The notes below the pieces were generated by a model. It did not search any database and had not been told where the DNA came from. It saw nothing but the letters and a program-made list of their open reading frames with translations. From an uncultured Alphaproteobacteria bacterium (GTDB lineage Bacteria > Pseudomonadota > Alphaproteobacteria > Micropepsales > Micropepsaceae), in assembly GCA_902826695.1 (NCBI GenBank), contig CADEFU010000017.1:1-64000 (forward strand): a stretch of 64,000 nt of DNA. The letters run 5' to 3'. The position numbers were made by a program, and so were the translations under genes. The first letter of the stretch is position 1. Each line of letters begins with the position of its first letter. Of the stretch, positions 25,618 through 35,341 are shown piece by piece.

Positions 25618-26304
25618 ATGAGCAAGCCAACACGCCGCCAGAAAGTCGAGCAGCGCGAGCAGGCGATCCTCGACACCGCGCGCGCAGCCTTCAAACAGCA
25701 CGGATATGAAGGCGCCCGCATGGCGGACATCGCACGCCGCGCCGGGATCGCCGAAGGCACCATCTACATCTACTACAAGACCAAAGTGGACCTGATGAAC
25801 GCGATCGTTGCCGCTTTCTGGAACGATCTCACGCGCGGCGCGGAGGCCGCGGCGCGCAGCCGCGAGAACGTCTTCGAGTCGCTGAAGGCCCTGGCTGAGT
25901 TCCACGTCTCGGCCGTGATCGATCGGTTCGACATCATCGAGTTGACCCAGACACTTCGCACCGTTCGGCCCGATGAATCCCGGTCGCGAAGAGACATGAA
26001 GGCCTATGTGGCCGTATTTGACAGCCTCTTTCGTCGCGGCATTGACCGAGGCTTTTTCCGCGGCGACACGCCGGTCTGGGTCGCGCGAGACTTGTTCTAC
26101 GGAACACTGGAGTATTCGGCGCGTACGATCCTCTTGCACAAAGACCGGCGCCCGGCCGCCGTCGTCCAGAACCTCGTCGACGTGTTCCGCGCACGTTGGG
26201 GAACCGAGCCTGTCGCGGATGCGGACACCAGCCCATCAGCCGCGGTGCTAACGCGCCGCCTAGAGCGCGCCGTCAAGCGCCTTGAGACAATCACAGAGAA
26301 ATGA
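25618..26304 (+). CDS. TetR/AcrR family transcriptional regulator
   Basis: 228 residues. N-terminal TetR HTH (about 12-58): AILDTARAAFKQHGYEGARMADIARRAG followed by recognition helix EGTIYIYYKTK. The C-terminal ligand domain resembles acyl-CoA-responsive regulators in length only. Divergent from the AtuA operon and facing the 17-bp palindrome, so it is the probable repressor, the counterpart of AtuR, released by an acyl-CoA intermediate. No strong ribosome-binding site is visible before the ATG. Confidence 0.88.
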   Translation: MSKPTRRQKVEQREQAILDTARAAFKQHGYEGARMADIARRAGIAEGTIYIYYKTKVDLMNAIVAAFWNDLTRGAEAAARSRENVFESLKALAEFHVSAVIDRFDIIELTQTLRTVRPDESRSRRDMKAYVAVFDSLFRRGIDRGFFRGDTPVWVARDLFYGTLEYSARTILLHKDRRPAAVVQNLVDVFRARWGTEPVADADTSPSAAVLTRRLERAVKRLETITEK

Positions 26305-26435
26305 GACCCGCGCGCGCCGCACTAGAACCAAAATTGCATCCGAGCGTCGGCCCCACCCCGCTCGCGACTTGGTGAGTTGACCCTCACCGCAACTCCCGCT
26401 GTATGCGTGAAATCAGTCGACAGGGGCCTCACCGC

Positions 26436-27680
26436 ATGTACCGCGCAGTCATCATTCCGGCCTTGTTGCTGGCCACCGCGGCCGCAAGCTTCGCCGCTCC
26501 CGCCCTGCGCTTCGAAGACGCGACCGCTTCCCTCCCCGCCCCCGCCGCCGAAGGCATGGCGACGATGGACGCGGTCGCGGCCGATCTCGACGGCGACGGC
26601 GACCTCGATCTCGTGGCCCCGCAGGAATGGCGCCTAAACCGCGTGCTAGTGAATGACGGCCGCGCGCGCTTCGCACTGGCGCCGGACGCTCTGCCGGTGC
26701 CGCCCGCCGAAGAACTGCGCCTGCCGCCGCAGCACGCAGGCAAGCCGCTGAAGAAGGACTCCGAAGACGTCTCAATCGCCGACTTCGACGGTGACGGCGC
26801 GCTCGACTTCATTATCGTCACCGAAGACGATCAGCGTTTGGGCCGCGCCAACGTGCATCAGTACTTCCGTGGCCTCGGCCGCCTCCGTTACGCGCGCGTC
26901 ACCAACCAAATCCCCGACAGCGTCGCCAACGCCGTCGCCCACGCCGACATCACCGGCGACGGCAAGGCCGACGCGCTCGTAGCAGGCGACGGCCAAGACC
27001 GCCTGCTCATCAACAACGGCAAGGGCGGCTTCGTCGACGAAACCGAAAAGCGCCTGCCCCGCGAAACGTCAATCGCGCAAGACGTCGAGTTCTTCGACGC
27101 CGACAAGGACAGCGACCTCGACATCGTGCTCGGCCTCGAAGGCGGCCACGCGCTGTGGATCAACGACGGCAAAGGCGTGTTCGTCGACGAAACCGCGCGC
27201 CGCTTGCCACCCGCCGGCAACGTAGAGGCACGCAAAGTCGCGATCGCCGACGTGGACCGCGACGGCGACCTCGACCTCTACTTCGCGCACGTTTCGTGGC
27301 AAGGCCGCGAGCCGCAGGACAAGCTGCTGATCAACACCGGCAAAGGCGTGTTCGCCGACGAAAGCCCGACACGCATTCCGCAAGATGCCGACCTCACGCT
27401 CGACGCGGCCTTCGCAGACTTCGACGACGACGGTGACGCCGACCTTGCCGTTGGCAACGCGGGCTCGCTCAAGATCCTCGCAAACGACGGCACCGGGCGC
27501 TTCACGGACGCAACCGCGGCCGCGCTGCCCGCACCCATCGACGGTGTCAACATCACGGTCGAGATCGCCGACTTCGACGGCGACAAGCGCCCTGACATTT
27601 TCGTCGGTCAGATCGGCATGCCGGGTGCCCCCGCAGCGCACGATCGGCTAATGCTGAACCGCACGCTTAAATCGAAATGA
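26436..27680 (+). CDS. Secreted FG-GAP/VCBS repeat beta-propeller protein
   Basis: 414 residues. Signal peptide MYRAVIIPALLLATAAASFA (start chosen there rather than at ATG 26403, which would add 11 non-hydrophobic residues). At least seven calcium-binding D-x-D-x-D-G loops recur about every 50 residues: DLDGDGDLDL, DFDGDGALDF, DITGDGKADA, DADKDSDLDI, DVDRDGDLDL, DFDDDGDADL and DFDGDKRPDI. This is a seven-bladed integrin-alpha-like propeller without an attached enzyme domain. The 3' end overlaps the convergent luxR-type gene by 14 bases. Confidence 0.87.
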   Translation: MYRAVIIPALLLATAAASFAAPALRFEDATASLPAPAAEGMATMDAVAADLDGDGDLDLVAPQEWRLNRVLVNDGRARFALAPDALPVPPAEELRLPPQHAGKPLKKDSEDVSIADFDGDGALDFIIVTEDDQRLGRANVHQYFRGLGRLRYARVTNQIPDSVANAVAHADITGDGKADALVAGDGQDRLLINNGKGGFVDETEKRLPRETSIAQDVEFFDADKDSDLDIVLGLEGGHALWINDGKGVFVDETARRLPPAGNVEARKVAIADVDRDGDLDLYFAHVSWQGREPQDKLLINTGKGVFADESPTRIPQDADLTLDAAFADFDDDGDADLAVGNAGSLKILANDGTGRFTDATAAALPAPIDGVNITVEIADFDGDKRPDIFVGQIGMPGAPAAHDRLMLNRTLKSK

Positions 27681-28380
27681 TTTTTTCCTGCAGCGCCTTC
27701 GCGATGGCCTGCACACGGTTGTTGACTTTCAGCTTTGCCTTCGCGCCATCGATGTGAAAGCGCACGGTACGCGAACTGATCCCGAACTCAGTGCCGACTT
27801 CCGCGTCCGTCTTGCCGTCCGCCGCCGCGCGCAGACATTGAATCTCACGCACGGTCAACGCATGCGGGACCGCAAACTTGCCCCGCGACAGCGCCCGGTA
27901 GCGCACGAATGCCGCGTGCGCCAACACCTGCAGCATGGCCCGTGTCAACGGCGACGTATCGACCTTCTCACCGCCGAACAAGAAGCCGGCGAGCGGTTCC
28001 TCACCGTCATAAACGGGCACGATCAAGGCTTCACCGTGCTTGACGACATCGGCGAGCACATCAACCCAAGGACCCCGCGTCTTCGGGTCGTCGCGCAACG
28101 CCGACATCAAAAAAGTTTCGGGCGAGCTCAACGCCCGCTTCACGAACGGCGCCTCGGCGTAAGCGTAGGTACGGTCGATCGCAGCCGCGACCGCTGGCGC
28201 ATCGGTATAAAACCCTGCGTCCTGCGCCCCACCCGCGACCCGCGCCGCATCGACGCCAACAAGATGCGAGTAGCCGAAATGCGCCGCAAACGCTTTCATC
28301 GTCGCCCAAATTTGGGCAGCCGAAGTCACGTGGCGGACCTGATCCAGCGCATGTGCAAAGCTTAGACTGATGTCGGTCAT
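27667..28380 (-). CDS. LuxR family regulator with autoinducer-binding-like domain (LuxR solo)
   Basis: 237 residues. N-terminal autoinducer-binding-type domain (about 10-155: FGYSHLVGVD, GPWVDVL, GEALIVPVYDGEEPLAGFLFGG) and C-terminal GerE HTH (about 170-232: LTVREIQCLRAAADGKTDAEV with ISSRTVRFHIDGAKAKLKV). No luxI-type synthase is present in the window, so it may answer to signals made elsewhere or to another ligand. Some canonical acyl-HSL pocket residues (W57, Y61, D70 region) are not clearly conserved. Antiparallel 14-base overlap with the propeller gene. Confidence 0.85.
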   Translation of the reverse strand: MTDISLSFAHALDQVRHVTSAAQIWATMKAFAAHFGYSHLVGVDAARVAGGAQDAGFYTDAPAVAAAIDRTYAYAEAPFVKRALSSPETFLMSALRDDPKTRGPWVDVLADVVKHGEALIVPVYDGEEPLAGFLFGGEKVDTSPLTRAMLQVLAHAAFVRYRALSRGKFAVPHALTVREIQCLRAAADGKTDAEVGTEFGISSRTVRFHIDGAKAKLKVNNRVQAIAKALQEKIISI

Positions 28381-28492
28381 GGGCTTTTCGCCTCACCGCG
28401 TACAGCGACAAGATACGCTCAACCGACAGGGGAGTCACGCGCCCGTACTGCCGTTTGGTCAACGGCCCACCCCAGCAGCCCCGCCGGCGCGG

Positions 28493-29716
28493 CTATTTCA
28501 GCGGTGCTGCCGGCTTGCCGTTCGGCACGAACAGCACTGCATCGAAGGCCCAGATCATGTCACGCGTCGCGTCCGGCAGGTGCTTCCAACGTCCTGGCCG
28601 GTCCTTCCAGGGTTTGAGGTCGAACAACGTCATCTGCTTCGTATCGACTTGGCCGACGAGGTCGGGCCAGTCTTTACCAAGGTCCATGCTGCACGCGGCC
28701 TCATTACCCATAAGATCGCCCGCCCTCGTACCAGGGCCGCACAGGATAAGGATGTTGAAGGCGTTCTTGCCCTCGCTCACGGCAAGCTCAAAGGCAAAGC
28801 TCGCGAGCGACGGGACCCGCGTGCTCGACAGGCCCCGCATCATGTGGCTCCCGCCGAACTTGAAGACAACTTTCGGCTTGCCCGCGGCACGATAAAGATC
28901 GTGGAACGTGCGCTTCATCAGCGTCTCGCGCTCGAGGTTGGCCGCATAGACGCTAAGTCCCGTCGTAACCCCCACGAACGGTTGATAGATGCGCGCCGAG
29001 AGGATCATGTCACCGACAAGCTGTCCGAGCGCCCGATCCTGCGCTGCGCCGAGCGCGTCGCGCAGCTTCTGCAGTTCGCCAAGATCGACCTTGCCCAGGA
29101 ATTCGAGGTTGCCCTTGGCTTGACCCGCCAATGCAGCGGCAAGCGCTCGCGCCTCCGCGCTTGAGGCTTGCGTCGCGACGTCGTTGAGCAGCGCCGCGCT
29201 CGCGCCGATAAACACTTGGTCGAGACCCCACAGCGCGGGCTTCGAACTCGCATTTGCCTTCACGGCGGCGTCCGCCAGCGATGCCTCGGCCGACCAATTG
29301 TAAAACGGTATCGCAAACTGGTTGCCTTCGACGGCCAGAAACTTCGCGACCTCCTTCGTACCGCCCGCCCGCAGCATCGCCTCTAGCTTCGCCGCGATGT
29401 AAGGGTCGGTTTCGATCGCCAAATGCCGGTACCCGGATTGGGTAAGGTCGGGCAGCATGGCCCGCACGGTATCGGCGATGGTCGCAACTCCGTGCTCCTC
29501 GCCAATCAGCACAAACTGCGAAGCCGCCGCCCGCGCGCGCAAGACATCCGCACCCGGTCCCACGAGCTTGCCACCCTTGATCTCAAGCATCGTGCGGGTC
29601 GCGGTCAGCGTCTCTTGAAACTTTGCCTTCAGCTCATCCAGCGTCGGCTCGGCTGCAAACGCTGTCGACGCCACGAGCGCGATCGACCCAACGGCCGCCG
29701 CAACAGCAATTCTCAT
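28493..29716 (-). CDS. Exported protein resembling erythromycin esterase/ChaN-type fold
   Basis: 407 residues with a Sec signal (MRIAVAAAVGSIALVASTAFA). Histidine/glutamate motifs occur in the order known for EreA/ChaN/TIKI-like proteins: VLIGEEHGVATI (about 70-80), LAIETDPY (about 100) and KFGGSHMMRG (about 290). These residues could bind metal or act in hydrolysis. The substrate is unknown and resistance should not be assumed. A decayed relative of its 3' end lies at 10063-10280, so the genome has carried more than one paralogue. Stands alone between short gaps. Confidence 0.7.
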   Translation of the reverse strand: MRIAVAAAVGSIALVASTAFAAEPTLDELKAKFQETLTATRTMLEIKGGKLVGPGADVLRARAAASQFVLIGEEHGVATIADTVRAMLPDLTQSGYRHLAIETDPYIAAKLEAMLRAGGTKEVAKFLAVEGNQFAIPFYNWSAEASLADAAVKANASSKPALWGLDQVFIGASAALLNDVATQASSAEARALAAALAGQAKGNLEFLGKVDLGELQKLRDALGAAQDRALGQLVGDMILSARIYQPFVGVTTGLSVYAANLERETLMKRTFHDLYRAAGKPKVVFKFGGSHMMRGLSSTRVPSLASFAFELAVSEGKNAFNILILCGPGTRAGDLMGNEAACSMDLGKDWPDLVGQVDTKQMTLFDLKPWKDRPGRWKHLPDATRDMIWAFDAVLFVPNGKPAAPLK

Positions 29717-29822
29717 GAAATCCCCCTCAAGCCCGTGAACAGCCTAGTGACGAACGCAGTGCTCGTCCACGCGCCGGCTGGGGTGAATCGCGCTCACGAT
29801 TTCGTGTCTCGTAAGAAGGGCC

Positions 29823-31922
29823 TCAGTCGCCGGCTTCGTCGCGATCCGGATGCTCTTTGATCCAACCCCTCACGCGCGCGGCGTGGGCAAGCAGTGCGAC
29901 GGACGCGAGCGCAAGCCCCGCCGCGTCGAACCACGGGTCGGCATAGAACAGCGCAAGACCGGCCGCGCCGACCACGACGCGCTCACTCAGATTCGCCTTC
30001 GCGAGGATCCATCCGCCGGCCGCTGCCGCCAGTGCCGTCACGGCCAGCGACGCTGTTGCGAAGGTCCAGGCGATCGACGTCCACTCGCCCATCATCAACA
30101 GCCCAACGCCGTCCGGTGAAAGGCAGAACATGAACGGCACCAGGAACGCAGGCAGACAATACTTCCACGCCTGCATCATGGTCGCGAACGCCTCACCGCG
30201 CGTGACGGCCGCTGCCGCAAACGGCGCCAGCGCGGTCGGCGGCGACACGTCGGCAAGCACCGCATAGTAAAAGAGGAACATATGCGCCGCCGGCGCCGCG
30301 ACACCCGCTTCCGTCAACGCCGGCACCAGCATCACCGCCGCAATGATGTACGACGCCGTCACCGGCACGGCAGTACCGAGCACCCACATCGCAAGCGCCG
30401 CCATGAGAATCGTCACGAACAGGTTCCCGTCGCCGAACGCGACGATGAGGCCCGAGATATTGAGACCCAGCCCCGTCAACGTGATCACCGAGACGATGAT
30501 CCCTGCGCACGCGCAGGTCGCGGCAACGCCAACCACATTCTTCGCCCCATCGATCAGCGCGTCGATCATCGCCGTCGCGCCCGCCCCAACGGCAAGACCC
30601 TCGCGCCGCGCACCGATCCACATCGCCGTCGAATAGAGCGTCGCAATACCCATACCGATGAACACAGCCGCCGAAAGGCGCTCGCCAACAGCCCAAGCAA
30701 GCAGTCCGAACACGACACCGATCGCGGCACCTTCGAGCAACGAAAGCCGCGTACCCTCCCGCAACAGGCTCAAAGCGAACGCAAGCGCGATTGACCAGAA
30801 CACGGCCATGAACGCGCTCATGCCGGTGACAAGCAGCACCGCGATCGCGCCCAACGAGATGAAGTGATAGCCCTGTGCCTTCGCGAGCGCCCACGCGCTC
30901 GCCTCGCTCGTGCGCACCGGCGTCACGCCGAGCCGCCGCGCATCCGCCTCCACCATCAACCAGCACGACAGGTAGTAGAGCAGCGTCGGCAGCGCCGCCA
31001 TCACCAGCACGTCGAGATACGTGACCTCAAGATACTCCGCGATGATGAACGCGGCCGCCCCGAGTGTCGGCGGCGACAGCAGCGCCCCGATCCCAGCCGC
31101 CGACAACAGCCCACCCGCAACATTCGGCGGATAGCCGGAGCGCTTCAACATCGGCCACGCAAGCGTCGCCAGCGTCACGGTGGTGGCGACACCGCTGCCC
31201 GACACGGTGCCCAAAAGAAACCCAGACGCCACCGTCGCCCGCCCTGGCGCCGAGGCGCTCGGCCGTTTCCCGAACAGCGCGAACGCCCACTCGATAAAGA
31301 ACGTGCCCGCCCCGCTCCGCGCGAGCACCGCGCCGTAGACCGTGAAAAGAACGATAAACGTCGCTGCCACGTCGAGCGGCGTCGAGAAGATGCCCTCAAG
31401 CGTCAGATAGTTTTGTCCGACGATCCGCGCGACCTTGTAGCCGCGATGATCGAACGGCTCCGGCATATAGGGCCCGGCAAAAGCATAGACCAGAAACGCA
31501 ACGGTGATCAGCGGCAGCGCCCAACCCGTCGTACGCCGCGTCGCTTCGAGAATACAAACGATAAGGCCGATCCCGAGCCACAACTCGATCTCCTCCGGCC
31601 GCGTGGCGCGCGTCTTCACCTCTTCGATGTGGGTCGCAAGATAGACGAGCGCCGCCGTGCCCACCGCAATCAACAGCCAATCGACGAGCCAAACCTTATC
31701 GCGATGAGCACCCTTCTGCCAGGCCGGATAAAGCAGGAATGAAAGCGCCAGAACGAGTCCCAAGAACATCGCCCGGTAGGCGGTCGTCCCGATCGAATAC
31801 TGCGTCCAGTAGAGCGCAAGCGCCGAGAGCCCAAACGCAAGCACGCCCACGACCCACGCCATCGGCGCGGACAGTCGGCGCGTTGGTTGCTCGTCGGTGA
31901 CGCTCTCGCTCTCAGACCTCAC
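29823..31922 (-). CDS. TRAP transporter fused permease subunit (TAXI type)
   Basis: 699 residues with about 18 membrane helices. It is a fused DctQ/DctM-type permease (TIGR02123) with the conserved GFLLGTVSGSGVATTVTLATLAWPM (about 235-260) and LLSAAGIGALLSPPTLGAAAF (about 275-295) of the large subunit. It drives sodium- or proton-coupled uptake of a small organic acid or amino acid delivered by the TAXI binding protein. The start overlaps the stop of the binding-protein gene by 4 bases, so the two are one operon. Ligand not deducible. Confidence 0.92.
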   Translation of the reverse strand: MRSESESVTDEQPTRRLSAPMAWVVGVLAFGLSALALYWTQYSIGTTAYRAMFLGLVLALSFLLYPAWQKGAHRDKVWLVDWLLIAVGTAALVYLATHIEEVKTRATRPEEIELWLGIGLIVCILEATRRTTGWALPLITVAFLVYAFAGPYMPEPFDHRGYKVARIVGQNYLTLEGIFSTPLDVAATFIVLFTVYGAVLARSGAGTFFIEWAFALFGKRPSASAPGRATVASGFLLGTVSGSGVATTVTLATLAWPMLKRSGYPPNVAGGLLSAAGIGALLSPPTLGAAAFIIAEYLEVTYLDVLVMAALPTLLYYLSCWLMVEADARRLGVTPVRTSEASAWALAKAQGYHFISLGAIAVLLVTGMSAFMAVFWSIALAFALSLLREGTRLSLLEGAAIGVVFGLLAWAVGERLSAAVFIGMGIATLYSTAMWIGARREGLAVGAGATAMIDALIDGAKNVVGVAATCACAGIIVSVITLTGLGLNISGLIVAFGDGNLFVTILMAALAMWVLGTAVPVTASYIIAAVMLVPALTEAGVAAPAAHMFLFYYAVLADVSPPTALAPFAAAAVTRGEAFATMMQAWKYCLPAFLVPFMFCLSPDGVGLLMMGEWTSIAWTFATASLAVTALAAAAGGWILAKANLSERVVVGAAGLALFYADPWFDAAGLALASVALLAHAARVRGWIKEHPDRDEAGD

Positions 31923-32878
31923 TTCACGCCGCGCGCTTTATAGAACGCCGCCGCCGCCGGATGGAACGGCACCGCCGTCTTCGCCGCTGCGCCGGCAATC
32001 GTCAGCGCCTTCGCTTCGGGGTGAACCTTCTGCACCTCGGCGAGGTTGTCGAACACGCCCTTCAAAATCTTTTCGACCGTCGCCGTCGGCATGTCCGCGC
32101 TCACGAACATGATGTTCGCAACACCCACACCCGGCACGTCCGCAGGCACGCCCGCATAAACCGTCTTCGGCATCGCGAACGAACGATAGAGCCCCGGATA
32201 CTTCACGTTCAGCTTGGCGAGCACGTCAGCCGCCGGCACGAACACAATCTTCACGTTGCCCGTCGTCACCAGATCGGTGATCGCAGAGGTTGGCAGTCCG
32301 CCGATCCAAAACATCGCATGAATCTTGCCGTCCTTGAGCGCGCCTACCGACTCCGCCACGCTCAAGTTCTCCCGCGTGACGTCCTTCATCGGCTTCAGCC
32401 CGCCCGCCTCGAGCAGCCGGTCGGCAATCGCCTCCGTGCTCGACCCCGCCGAGCCGACCGACACGCGCTTGCCCTTCATGTCGGCGACCTTGGCGATCTT
32501 CGCATCCGCGCGCGCGACGATGTGCACGAAGCTGTCGTAGAGCACCGCGATCGTCGCGATCTTCTGCGGCCCGGTGTCCTTATAGGCGCCGGCCCCCTTC
32601 ACCCCGTCGACCGCCGAGTCGATCGTCGACAAGCCGATGTCAGCGTCGCCCGCGCCGACCAGCTTGATGTTGTCCACAGAACCGCCGGTCACCTCGGCGG
32701 TCACTTGAAAGCCCGGCACCTTTTGCGTCAGCACGCGCGCAAGCCCGCCGCCATAGGGGTAGTAAACGCCCCCCGTGCCGCCGGTCGCGATCGACAGCCT
32801 GAGCTTCGACGCGGCGAACGCGCCCCCGGCAGCAAGCACGGCGACAAAAGCCGCAACCGCGGCAAACCGGAATTTCAT
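31919..32878 (-). CDS. TAXI family TRAP transporter solute-binding protein
   Basis: 319 residues, signal peptide MKFRFAAVAAFVAVLAAGGAFA. The mature protein begins KLRLSIATGGTGGVYYPYGG, the TAXI-family N-terminal ligand loop, and has KVADMKGKRVSVGSAGSSTEAIADRLL near the middle. Periplasmic receptor for the fused permease. TAXI proteins bind glutamate, glutamine or other carboxylates. First gene of the operon. Confidence 0.93.
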   Translation of the reverse strand: MKFRFAAVAAFVAVLAAGGAFAASKLRLSIATGGTGGVYYPYGGGLARVLTQKVPGFQVTAEVTGGSVDNIKLVGAGDADIGLSTIDSAVDGVKGAGAYKDTGPQKIATIAVLYDSFVHIVARADAKIAKVADMKGKRVSVGSAGSSTEAIADRLLEAGGLKPMKDVTRENLSVAESVGALKDGKIHAMFWIGGLPTSAITDLVTTGNVKIVFVPAADVLAKLNVKYPGLYRSFAMPKTVYAGVPADVPGVGVANIMFVSADMPTATVEKILKGVFDNLAEVQKVHPEAKALTIAGAAAKTAVPFHPAAAAFYKARGVK

Positions 32879-32957
32879 GATTCAGACGTCCTCGAATTGC
32901 GGGCGGAATGTGCCAAGCCTTTGCGCCGCGCGCAATCGGCGCTATTCGTGGGCGGAA

Positions 32958-33380
32958 ATGATCAAAATCACCGACCAAATTTCGATCGACGAAGACGAAA
33001 TCAAAGAGACCTTCGTTCGCGCCTCGGGCCCCGGCGGCCAAAACGTCAACAAGCTGTCGACGGCAGTGGAGCTGCGCTTCGACGCCCGCTACTCGCCGAA
33101 CCTGCCGAACGACGTATCGATCCGTCTCCAAAAACTGGCGGGCCGCCGCCTAACCAAGGACGGCGTCATCGTCATAGATGCCCAAAGCCACCGCACCCAA
33201 GACCGCAACCGCGCCGACGCGCGCGAACGCCTGATCGCTCTTATTAAAGAGGCGACCTACGTTCCCAAACCACGCAAGAAGACGAAGCCGAGCCGAGCCG
33301 CCAAAGCCGAACGCGTTGACACGAAGAAGCGGCGCGGCAACGTCAAACGCATGCGCTCCGGCCGCCCCGACCACGACTAG
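32958..33380 (+). CDS. arfB: Alternative ribosome-rescue peptidyl-tRNA hydrolase ArfB
   Basis: 140 residues. Release-factor-like catalytic domain with GPGGQNVNK (GGQ at 26-28) and a lysine/arginine-rich C-terminal tail (about 105-140) that in ArfB inserts into the empty mRNA channel of stalled ribosomes. The family lacks codon-recognition domains, as here. Start at ATG 32958, where MIKITDQISI matches the family N-terminus. The longer frame lies antisense over the TAXI gene. Confidence 0.93.
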   Translation: MIKITDQISIDEDEIKETFVRASGPGGQNVNKLSTAVELRFDARYSPNLPNDVSIRLQKLAGRRLTKDGVIVIDAQSHRTQDRNRADARERLIALIKEATYVPKPRKKTKPSRAAKAERVDTKKRRGNVKRMRSGRPDHD

Positions 33381-33391
33381 CCGATCGTCCG

Positions 33392-34354
33392 CTACTGCTG
33401 TTGCTGATGCTGCTCGTCCGCCGCGTTCTCAGGAGCCCGCGAAACGGGCTTCATCATCGGCCTCACGACGCGCAAGAAATCGTCGCGCCGGCGCGGCGCC
33501 TTGGCAGGCGACACGCGCACTGCAACCGCCAATTCGCTGTTGGCAGGTCCTTTGAACACACCTCTGACCGGGGGCACGTCGCTGTAGTCGCGCCCGATCG
33601 CGACTCGAATGTGGCGCTCTCCGGCGAGCACATTGTTTGTCGGATCGAATCCGACCCAGCCGCAATTGGGGACGAATGCCTCGACCCACGCATGCGTCGC
33701 ATCGGGGGCTGACCGGTCGCCGCCGTCACGCCGGGTATAGAGATAACCCGACACATAGCGGGCAGGGACGCCCCAGCCGCGCGCTATGGCGATCATGATA
33801 TGCGCGAAGTCTTGGCAGACGCCCTTGCGCTTTGACAGCGCAACATCGATTGGCGAGTCCACGTCGGTCTCCTCCGGCGCGTAAGCGAACGCCGCAAAGA
33901 GTGCTTGGTTCAGACGTCGAAGCGACGACATTGGATCGGCGACCTTGCCGATGCCCCGCTCCGTCAGGAAGTCCTGCAGAAGCGGCGTTGCCCGCGTGAG
34001 ACCGTGGTTCTCGAGCATATCGTAGTGCTCGCCGCGGGTGCGCGGATCGGACAGGATCGCCCAAGCGCTATCGTCCACCCATTCGGGCGGCGCCGCGGAC
34101 GCTTGCATCTCGACCTCGGCCTCGGCCTCGACGCTTAGTTCTTGATGCGAGCCGGGCACGTCGAAATGATAGACCGCATTGCCGAAATGGTCGGTATAGG
34201 CCTGCAGCGCCGCGCGCGGCTGCGTGCTGACTTGAAACGACTGAAGGCGCTGCACGCCTTCACTTTTCGGTTGGACATAAAGCTGCATCACGCTTTCGCG
34301 GACGGGAGCATCGTACCGGTAGCGCGTCAAATGCCTGATCGAATAGAACATCAA
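33392..34354 (-). CDS. Transglutaminase-like protease-fold protein
   Basis: 320 residues. N-terminal bacterial transglutaminase-like domain beginning FYSIRHLTRYRYDAPV, then the papain-like core with Cys180 (KRKGVCQDFAH), His221 (DATHAWVEA) and Asp237 (GFDPTNN), a complete triad. A Pro/Gln-rich tail ends QHQQQQ-like. Third gene behind the ATP-grasp and alpha-E genes, 9 bases after alpha-E. The three-gene set is widespread and predicted to make and process a peptide or amide product. No product is known for it. Confidence 0.88.
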   Translation of the reverse strand: MMFYSIRHLTRYRYDAPVRESVMQLYVQPKSEGVQRLQSFQVSTQPRAALQAYTDHFGNAVYHFDVPGSHQELSVEAEAEVEMQASAAPPEWVDDSAWAILSDPRTRGEHYDMLENHGLTRATPLLQDFLTERGIGKVADPMSSLRRLNQALFAAFAYAPEETDVDSPIDVALSKRKGVCQDFAHIMIAIARGWGVPARYVSGYLYTRRDGGDRSAPDATHAWVEAFVPNCGWVGFDPTNNVLAGERHIRVAIGRDYSDVPPVRGVFKGPANSELAVAVRVSPAKAPRRRDDFLRVVRPMMKPVSRAPENAADEQHQQQQ

Positions 34355-34363
34355 GTCCTCCGT

Positions 34364-35341
34364 TCAGCTCGGCAACAACTCATCGACGCTATAGCCGATG
34401 AACGCGTCGAAGACGGATTGGTGGATTTGCTTGCAAGACGCCTGCACCGAACGCAAGAATCCGTCGATGTCGCCCGCCATCAACTCGTCGACCTGCCCAT
34501 AGTCGAGACTGGCTTTGAGACGGCCCGCCAACCGCTCGGCTTGAACGCGCCGCCCGGCCGCAGCGCCAGGCCCCAGAAACCCAAGCTCCTCTTGAATGCG
34601 ATCGACCGCGAAGCGAATCGAATGCGGAAACTCCGGATCGAAGATCAAGAACTCTGCGATCTGCGATGGCCCGATATCTGCAGTATAGACCTTGCAATAG
34701 GCTTCGAACGCCGTCGCTTGCTTGAGAAGTGTGATCCACTCGAAATACCGTGGCGCTCGCACGTGCTGTGGCACGTCGGGCGGCAAAGCTCCGAAATGCA
34801 AATCGAGCAGGCGCGCAATCAACTGCGCCCGCTCGATATAGCGGCCGAGTTGGATGAAGTGCCACCCCTCGCCGTGACGCATCGTCGAATCCGTGATGCC
34901 GGCAAACAGCAACAAATCGTCCGCGACCCGCCTTAAGAACGGAACGGGCTGAGCGGCCCAGATAAGCGACGTATCGCTTGCATTGAGCCGCAGATACTGA
35001 CGATTGATCTGCCCCCACATCTCCGTCGAGATAAGCTCGCGCACCTGTCGCGCATTGTCGCGCGCCAGTCGCACCGACGTCATGATCGACGAGGCGTGCG
35101 CTTTGTCGAGAGTCAATTGCTGCGCAATGTCGATCGGAGACCCTTTGACGTCTTCGCTCATCGGCCAAGCCAGCGCGCCCGTGACGCGAATCCAAGCCTC
35201 GGCCGCGTCGTCCGGTGTTTGGTCGAGCATCGCCTCGAGCTTAACCGCAAGCACGCGGGCGCTGTGCTCGGCACGCTCCAGATAGCGCGCCATCCAATAG
35301 AGCGCGTCCGCGACGCGCGAAAGCATGGCGGCCTCTCTCAT
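34364..35341 (-). CDS. Alpha-E domain-containing protein
   Basis: 325 residues, almost all helical. N-terminal [21 protein letters not shown] is the signature of the alpha-E family. Other conserved pieces are [20 protein letters not shown] and [24 protein letters not shown]. The function is unknown, but it always accompanies circularly permuted ATP-grasp enzymes. ATG 35341 overlaps the ATP-grasp stop as ATGA, which decides the start. ATG 35326 would also keep the domain. Confidence 0.88.
   Translation of the reverse strand: MREAAMLSRVADALYWMARYLERAEHSARVLAVKLEAMLDQTPDDAAEAWIRVTGALAWPMSEDVKGSPIDIAQQLTLDKAHASSIMTSVRLARDNARQVRELISTEMWGQINRQYLRLNASDTSLIWAAQPVPFLRRVADDLLLFAGITDSTMRHGEGWHFIQLGRYIERAQLIARLLDLHFGALPPDVPQHVRAPRYFEWITLLKQATAFEAYCKVYTADIGPSQIAEFLIFDPEFPHSIRFAVDRIQEELGFLGPGAAAGRRVQAERLAGRLKASLDYGQVDELMAGDIDGFLRSVQASCKQIHQSVFDAFIGYSVDELLPS

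Noticed and set aside
28493-29716. Calling this gene an erythromycin resistance esterase
   Set aside because: Only the fold-level His/Glu motifs match. It is exported and has paralogues, so a resistance role cannot be supported.
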